56,495 bases of DNA. Source: Gammaproteobacteria bacterium. Lineage in GTDB: Bacteria > Pseudomonadota > Gammaproteobacteria > Burkholderiales > Burkholderiaceae_B. A program made the translations under genes and the position numbers. Shown in pieces: positions 52,357-56,495 of the stretch. The stretch lies in NCBI GenBank assembly GCA_018812945.1, contig JAHJCM010000107.1, forward strand, positions 1 through 56,495, given 5' to 3'. Every line of letters starts with the position of its first letter. Position 1 is the stretch's first letter. Below the pieces are notes generated by a model. The model was not told where the DNA came from. It worked only from the letters and a program-made list of their open reading frames with translations, and made no database searches.

Positions 52357-53614
52357 TTTTCACCTCCAGTTGCAAAGCGTTACCCAGTTCACCAATGTTG
52401 GTGTTGGTGGCCAGCAGGCGATCAAAAGCCGAGCCATCCAGGCGCGTCAGGTTGGGAACGAACCGACCGTAGACCTTGTAAAGCATCTCGGTTGAGCTGT
52501 GTCCCAACTGTCTGGCAATCCAAAGTGGGTTTTCGCCTGCGGCAAGCCACAAAGTAGCCGCTGTGTGGCGGGTGACGTACGGGCGCCGGCGTGTAAGCCC
52601 AAGGTGGCGAAGTAGGGGATACCACACCCGCTTGGTCACGTTGTTGTGGTCTAGAGGTTGGCCCACGCTGTTGCAAAAGACGTAGTCACTCTTACGAAAC
52701 GTCACAAGCCGCTGTCTTTTCAGGGCCTGGCACACGACTTCCGAGATCTCAATATCCCGAATGGAGTCGTAGGTCTTGCCGTCTTCTTCCTCGATTCCAG
52801 CCACAATGGTTGAGCGGATCAGAATTTGGCGACGTTCCAAATCAACGTACTTCCATTTCAGGCCATCGATTTCGCCCGTGCGCATGCCCGTGAAAAAACG
52901 CACAATGTAGTAATTGCGCATGTCTTCACGAACCGTGTTCAGAATCAGGTTCACCTCTTGCAGAGTAAAAGGCTCCACATCGGGTTTACGCAACCGAAGT
53001 GACTTGATGTTTTGGTAGGGATTGGTAAAGTGATACCGGTCGGAGGCTTCACTCATGATCTGACTTAACAGAGCCATGATCGCGTTAACCCGCTTGGGAG
53101 ACATCGTTAAACCTTTACGCCCCGGTGCTTTGGCGAGGACTGAGCGAAAGGTTAAAAGGTCTTCCCGTCGAATGTCTCCGACCCTCGTATTCCCAAACTT
53201 GGGCACCAAGTGGGCCTTGAAGATATCCTCCACGGTTCTTTGGTAGCTCTTTCGAAACTGAACGAAGTTTTCATTTCGCCAAATTTCCAAGAACTCCGCG
53301 AAAGTGGGTGTCTGCACCTCAGCCGCGTTCGCCTGAGGGACTGTTTGCACACCAGAGCCAGGTTGGTGCCCGCCAGCCCGCGGATACGCATCAGAGGCCT
53401 TTACACGGGGTTCCTTGGCGGGTTTGCCAAAGAACTCGGCGTAGTTGAATTTGCCTCTGGCAATTTCACGCTCAAGTTTGTCTGCAAGCTTACCGAGCTT
53501 GGTGCGGTTCTCTGGTGTGTCGGGCAGGGCGGTTTGCTCCCTGTAACGCGCACCATCAAAGTAAAAGTCCAGGTACAGTTTTCCGGTCTGCTTCCGGGTG
53601 CGAATACTAGCCAT
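52349..53614 (-). CDS. Tyrosine integrase of the island
   Basis: A 421-residue integrase with an N-terminal Arm-DNA-binding domain (ASIRTRKQTGKLYLDFYFDG), a core-binding domain (TFAEFLEIWRNENFVQF) and a catalytic domain: FFTGMRTGEIDGLKW (Arg245), the VTRHTAATLWLAAG box with Arg349 (the HxxR His replaced by Tyr), LGHSSTEM (His372) and VYGRF (Tyr382). ATG 53614 has GGAGG 9 bases upstream; the longer frame to 53629 is rejected. It is the enzyme that joins the island to the tRNA-fMet. It overlaps the end of the excisionase-like gene. Confidence 0.92.
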   Translation of the reverse strand: MASIRTRKQTGKLYLDFYFDGARYREQTALPDTPENRTKLGKLADKLEREIARGKFNYAEFFGKPAKEPRVKASDAYPRAGGHQPGSGVQTVPQANAAEVQTPTFAEFLEIWRNENFVQFRKSYQRTVEDIFKAHLVPKFGNTRVGDIRREDLLTFRSVLAKAPGRKGLTMSPKRVNAIMALLSQIMSEASDRYHFTNPYQNIKSLRLRKPDVEPFTLQEVNLILNTVREDMRNYYIVRFFTGMRTGEIDGLKWKYVDLERRQILIRSTIVAGIEEEDGKTYDSIRDIEISEVVCQALKRQRLVTFRKSDYVFCNSVGQPLDHNNVTKRVWYPLLRHLGLTRRRPYVTRHTAATLWLAAGENPLWIARQLGHSSTEMLYKVYGRFVPNLTRLDGSAFDRLLATNTNIGELGNALQLEVKNG

Positions 53615-53834
53615 GGAGAACACCTCCATTGGCCATGGGCACGGAGAATTTTGTACCCTTGCTCAAATCCTCTTCAATGGCTTGCCAGATGAAAAGAATC
53701 TTGCGACGTCCAAACGGACGCAGATAATGCACACCCTCAAGCAACACAGAATCCATGAGTTTTTCACGGATGGTTCGCTCGTCGTACTTGAGCCGCCCGG
53801 CGAGTTCGGCGGTGGTTAGATACTCTGTACTCAT
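53607..53834 (-). CDS. Excisionase/AlpA-like HTH protein
   Basis: This 75-residue protein has a MerR-like winged-helix start YLTTAELAGRLKYDERTIRE, followed by LLEGVHYLRPFGRRKILFIW and a short tail. It fits small recombination directionality factors that precede tyrosine integrases. ATG 53834 has AGAGG 7 bases before it. Overlaps the integrase start by 8 bases. Confidence 0.75.
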   Translation of the reverse strand: MSTEYLTTAELAGRLKYDERTIREKLMDSVLLEGVHYLRPFGRRKILFIWQAIEEDLSKGTKFSVPMANGGVLHG

Positions 53835-53983
53835 ACTTTTCCTCTCTTGAAAAATCCCGCAAAAGATCACCGGGGTAAATTCAAGTTAGCAAAAGTCTTC
53901 ATTCGCGCAAGTGCCAAAATCGAAGAAATTTTTAACTTTTTGCATGTTTCTAACGTGTTGATAGAAAAAGAAACTGCTGAGTT

Positions 53984-54313
53984 CTAAACGAACACACAAC
54001 TTTTGACAAAGGGGGGTAGGGGGCTTAATTGAGGGGTTGGTGAAGCTATAGATTCTGCATCCGCTTTGCTATCTCCACCGCCTTCAGGTCCAGTAGACGG
54101 TTTTAAGTTTGGGCATATGGTGCGCTCACATAGCTTGCGGCAAAATATCTCAAATTCATGAGTTTGGTTACGCGCCGTGATGTTGTCGAGGTGGTACTCG
54201 AGCATCGTTGAGTCAAGCTGATAGGCGGTGCGGTCTCTCGTATCTGAGTAGAAATCAGGGCGCAGTTCGCGCATGAAGTTTGACGGAGAGAGATTTGTTT
54301 CTTTCTCGGGCAT
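53984..54313 (-). CDS. Probably truncated gene: N-terminal fragment resembling a restriction-endonuclease-like protein
   Basis: The frame of 109 residues starts MPEKETNLSPSNFMRELRPD and has EFEIFCRKLCERTICPNLKP, then TGPEGGGDSKADAES, a pattern recalling the PD-(D/E)xK nucleases' GxxGGxD..K region. After about residue 88 it changes to a low-complexity tail (SPTPQLSPLPP), so only the N-terminus of a bigger protein may survive. This suggests a cut by recombination at the island. The interpretation is inference; it could also be a complete small protein. Confidence 0.5.
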   Translation of the reverse strand: MPEKETNLSPSNFMRELRPDFYSDTRDRTAYQLDSTMLEYHLDNITARNQTHEFEIFCRKLCERTICPNLKPSTGPEGGGDSKADAESIASPTPQLSPLPPFVKSCVFV

Positions 54314-54558
54314 TGTCGTCCCTAATTACAATGTCAGGTGATCATATCACCAGCTAAATTTCTTTACTTAAACCAGTATCCCTCGAGACTTCAGCCTCGC
54401 TATACATAAGCGAATATCAGAGAACTCCGAACTGTTGCACTACATCTTTGCTTCCTAACTCACATGAAATATGAAGTTAAGGTTGCAGCTATCAAGCAAA
54501 GTCTGCTGCAACAGATCGGTGGCGTATAACTTATGGACTTCTAGATTCTGTTTTGCAG
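54314..54558. other. Interval upstream of the fragment gene
   Basis: Probably contains the promoter for the truncated gene on the minus strand. No other structure recognised. Confidence 0.4.
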
Positions 54559-55006
54559 CCTGAAGGTCAATTCCACATGCCCGACCAATCCTTTACGTGT
54601 TTGTCAAAATCCACATCTTTGCGCCTAAAATAAGATCAATTCCAAACTGACTACAGCAAATAAATCCATAACCCCATAACGCCATCCCAATCCAGTCAAT
54701 GATCCCAGAGAACCCATGGGCACAAACAAGGCACAACTTGGGCACATCCTAGTAATAGTCAAATTCCATCCTGAAGGTCACCAATTTCCGAAAATTCCGC
54801 ACAAAAACTCGCCTCACGTACTCGAAAATCCACGACCTTCAGGTTGATTTCCCAAACGGTCATTGGGCACAAAAATGTGAACAAGAAAATTCAGGAATTT
54901 TTTACAGATGTGCCCAGTTGACCGTTATTGGGTTTGACCGAAGGTCAGATAAGGGAAGGCGGGCCAATCGGGGTTGGGCACCAGTTGGGCACATTTTGGG
55001 CGCACG
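54559..55006. repeat. Repeat array near the attachment site: TTGGGCAC and CCTGAAGGTC motifs
   Basis: GGGCAC or its complement appears at 54718, 54740, 54865, 54910 (reverse), 54976 and 54987, mostly as TTGGGCAC, with a degenerate TTGGGCGCAC at 54996. CCTGAAGGTC occurs at 54559, 54770, and reversed at 54834, with a related GACCGAAGGTC at 54936. Such clustered direct and inverted sites between the int-xis genes and the tRNA would suit integrase arm sites and excisionase sites. Confidence 0.65.
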
Positions 55007-55023
55007 CAGTTGGTGGCCCAGAA

Positions 55024-55060
55024 AACAAAAAAACCAACCACCGCTAAGTGATTGGTTTTA
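55024..55060 (-). terminator. Terminator of tRNA-fMet (island-borne)
   Basis: On the minus strand, AAACCAA/TTGGTTT stem around the same 14-base loop as in 39741-39776, followed by a T-run. It ends the tRNA transcript. Confidence 0.8.
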
Positions 55061-55072
55061 ATGGTAAAAATT

Positions 55073-55149
<77 letters not shown>

Positions 55150-55164
55150 TCTGGTAAGAACGAA

Positions 55165-55193
55165 ACTATAGCGGGTTTTTACCTTGTGTGCAA
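55165..55193 (-). promoter_or_regulatory. Sigma-70 promoter of tRNA-fMet
   Basis: TTGCAC (55193-55188) and TATAGT (55170-55165) are separated by exactly 17 bases on the minus strand; the tRNA starts about 16 bases after the -10. Confidence 0.85.
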
Positions 55194-55276
55194 GTGCACA
55201 AACGCAGGCGGGCGCTCAAACAGAAGCTCAAAAACCTTTATCCTACTGAAACCACAAGAAAAACTCGCAGCAAAAA

Positions 55277-55771
55277 ATGTTTAAAAAATTTCTGAAAAAC
55301 CTCTCTGACAAGCCCGAATTCATGCGCAGGGCCATGAATTTTTACGCACCTTTGCGCGGCGCAGGCATTCATGTACATCACATCAGTGCCAATTTCGAAG
55401 AAGTCGAAGTGCACATGCCACTCACGCGTCGCAACAAGAACATCATGGGTACGCAGTTTGGCGGTTCGCTCTACGCCATGGCCGATCCCTTTTACATGCT
55501 CATTCTCATGAAGCGCTTGGGCAATCGCTACCATGTGTGGGATCAAGAGGCCAACATTCGTTTTGTTGCGCCAGGCAACGCCTTGGTCAAAGGCGTGTAT
55601 CAGGTCGACGATCGAACACTGGAAGAAATCAAAGCCAAAGCGGCTACCGGTGAAAGAGTGTTGCACACCTTCGAGACCGACATTACCCACGCCGATGGCT
55701 CGGTTGTCGCACACGTCACCAAAGTGCTCTATATTCGCTTGAAGAAGCAGTACCGTCCCAACTCCAACTAA
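55277..55771 (+). CDS. DUF4442 hotdog-fold protein
   Basis: A 164-residue hotdog-fold protein with PLRGAGIHVHHISANFEEVEVHMP, GTQFGGSLYAMADPFYM and VWDQEANIRFVAPG, the DUF4442/acyl-CoA thioesterase-like pattern. Probable thioesterase, substrate unknown. It is next to the DUF1289 gene in the same direction. Confidence 0.85.
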   Translation: MFKKFLKNLSDKPEFMRRAMNFYAPLRGAGIHVHHISANFEEVEVHMPLTRRNKNIMGTQFGGSLYAMADPFYMLILMKRLGNRYHVWDQEANIRFVAPGNALVKGVYQVDDRTLEEIKAKAATGERVLHTFETDITHADGSVVAHVTKVLYIRLKKQYRPNSN

Positions 55772-55780
55772 AGCAGCATC

Positions 55781-55996
55781 ATGTCAAAACCTGAATACGC
55801 CAACCTGCCCGTGTGGCCCCAAGCCGATACCCCTTGCGTGGGTTTTTGTTCAACCAACCTTGGAGACGACATTTGCATGGGCTGCGGTCGCACTCTGGAC
55901 GAAGTCGATGGTTGGCTGTTCAAAAGCGACGAGGAGAAAGAGGCGATCTGGAACCGCATCCGCCAAGCGGGTGTTGGCTATCGCTGGGAAAGCTGA
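55781..55996 (+). CDS. DUF1289 protein
   Basis: 71 residues with the Cys motif TPCVGFCSTNLGDDICMGCGRT (given here only as a family pattern of CxxxC and CxGC), then LDEVDGWLFKSDEEKEAIW. This is the DUF1289 family of probable zinc or iron-sulfur-binding small proteins. It starts 9 bases after the stop of the hotdog gene. Confidence 0.9.
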   Translation: MSKPEYANLPVWPQADTPCVGFCSTNLGDDICMGCGRTLDEVDGWLFKSDEEKEAIWNRIRQAGVGYRWES

Positions 55997-56083
55997 AATA
56001 GCAAGCGTTGATAGACTCTAGAGCCCATGCTCAGTTTTTAATCAACCAACCAAAAACTGCACAAAATCAACAGGCTGAAAATT

Positions 56084-56129
56084 TTATCCACAGAGAATAG
56101 GGAAGGTTTTCCCCGTCCACTGTGGATAA
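56084..56129. other. Inverted pair of DnaA boxes
   Basis: TTATCCACA (56084-56092) and TGTGGATAA (56121-56129) match the DnaA-box consensus perfectly and form a 10-bp inverted repeat with an inner GGGAA/TTCCC stem. A third, one-mismatch site, GGTGGATAA, is at 56291. This could be a DnaA-titration or regulatory site; oriC is not implied because no dnaA, dnaN or AT-rich unwinding element is here. Confidence 0.65.
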
Positions 56130-56139
56130 GTTCCAAAAG

Positions 56140-56257
56140 CCTCGGGGTAAGCCACAGAGGGGATGTTCAGCGCACTTTAATCGGGCACTCTGTGAATGTC
56201 TCCGACCCTCCATGGGTTACTTTCAGATACGGCTCGCCTCGGTGGGCCGTTTTTTTT
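56140..56257 (+). ncRNA. Structured RNA candidate ending in a terminator
   Basis: CACAGAG (56153) pairs with CTCTGTG (56188), and then the terminator 56229-56257 ends the segment. This could be the 3' part of a small RNA of unknown type or a leader. I cannot match it to 6S RNA, RNase P or tmRNA. Confidence 0.3.
56229..56257 (+). terminator. Strong intrinsic terminator
   Basis: A stem of ten pairs, including two G-U pairs (ACGGCTCGCC with GGTGGGCCGT), is followed by eight Ts. Confidence 0.85.
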
Positions 56258-56457
56258 GAAATCAATTGTGTGATCAAGTGGTTGCTGAGCGGTGGATAAC
56301 GTGGTTACAATGCGCCATCGGTTTATAAAATGCCTGTCGCGCAACTCGTTTCACGCTGCGCCCCTGCACCCCGCTGGCAACAGCCACATCGGCCTGCAGG
56401 ACCAATCGGCACTATTTCCCTATCAACACCTGAATTTCTTTAAGTGAGTCCGCCTGG

Positions 56458-56495
56458 ATGGATCCCCAGCGCGCTAAAAACATATTAGAAGCAGC
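56458..56495 (+). CDS. Partial gene start, possibly scpB
   Basis: ATG followed by codons for MDPQRAKNILEAA runs to the window end. The pattern resembles the N-terminus of ScpB segregation proteins. Only 12 codons are visible, so this is a guess. Confidence 0.25.
   Translation, partial: MDPQRAKNILEA

Noticed and set aside
56140-56257. 6S RNA, RNase P RNA or tmRNA
   Set aside because: I could not place the conserved cores of any of these in this segment.
56084-56300. Chromosomal oriC
   Set aside because: Boxes are few, and dnaA, dnaN, gyrB or an AT-rich unwinding element are not present.

Overview
The window reads as a chromosomal segment of a Burkholderiales betaproteobacterium. The demethoxyubiquinone hydroxylase, RdgC, DUF1289 and DUF4442 genes, the moderate GC content and the protein style support this. 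A Limnobacter-like genus is my guess, not something the sequence proves.

Layout. (1) 1-5000: housekeeping genes (S4 RNA-binding protein, a thioredoxin-like/COQ7 fusion, a fatty acid desaturase, rdgC, a corrinoid-binding-type protein). (2) 5126-16619, all on the minus strand: a type IVb pilus operon of the plasmid R64 thin-pilus / TCP type (TcpQ-like, then pilN, O, P, Q, R, S, V order), ending in a Tat-exported M15-like peptidase and two unrecognised genes. (3) 16995-28252: mixed metabolic genes, including a Zn alcohol dehydrogenase divergent from a molybdopterin oxidoreductase, and ovothiol synthesis genes split into two cistrons. (4) 28284-37322: a dense block of short-chain dehydrogenases, carboxymuconolactone-decarboxylase/AhpD-like proteins, flavoenzymes and their regulators (2 LysR, 2 HxlR, 1 MerR). 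Palindromes lie at the regulator promoters, and one AhpD-like gene carries an amber stop just before its CxxC motif. (5) 37716-39830: an arsenite methyltransferase, a dead IS3-family orfA and other IS-like scraps, and a 3'-terminal fragment of an initiator tRNA gene. (6) 39785-55117: a genomic island of about 15.3 kb in the tRNA-fMet gene. (7) 55149-56495: chromosomal flank with tRNA-fMet, a DUF4442 and a DUF1289 protein, inverted DnaA boxes and a strong terminator.

The island is the most interesting part. At its tRNA end it carries a tyrosine integrase, an excisionase-like protein, and clusters of TTGGGCAC and CCTGAAGGTC repeats that look like recombinase arm sites. Its left cargo is a translationally coupled operon of a second arsenite methyltransferase with a complete phosphate transporter (arsM-pstS-pstC-pstA-pstB). 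Its middle holds three tightly coupled genes (649, 899 and 265 aa). The first two are very large tyrosine-recombinase-like proteins. One lacks the nucleophilic tyrosine but keeps the other signature residues; the other has the tyrosine but seems to lack the second catalytic arginine. The third protein is unrecognised. This trio is my best candidate for an undescribed system.
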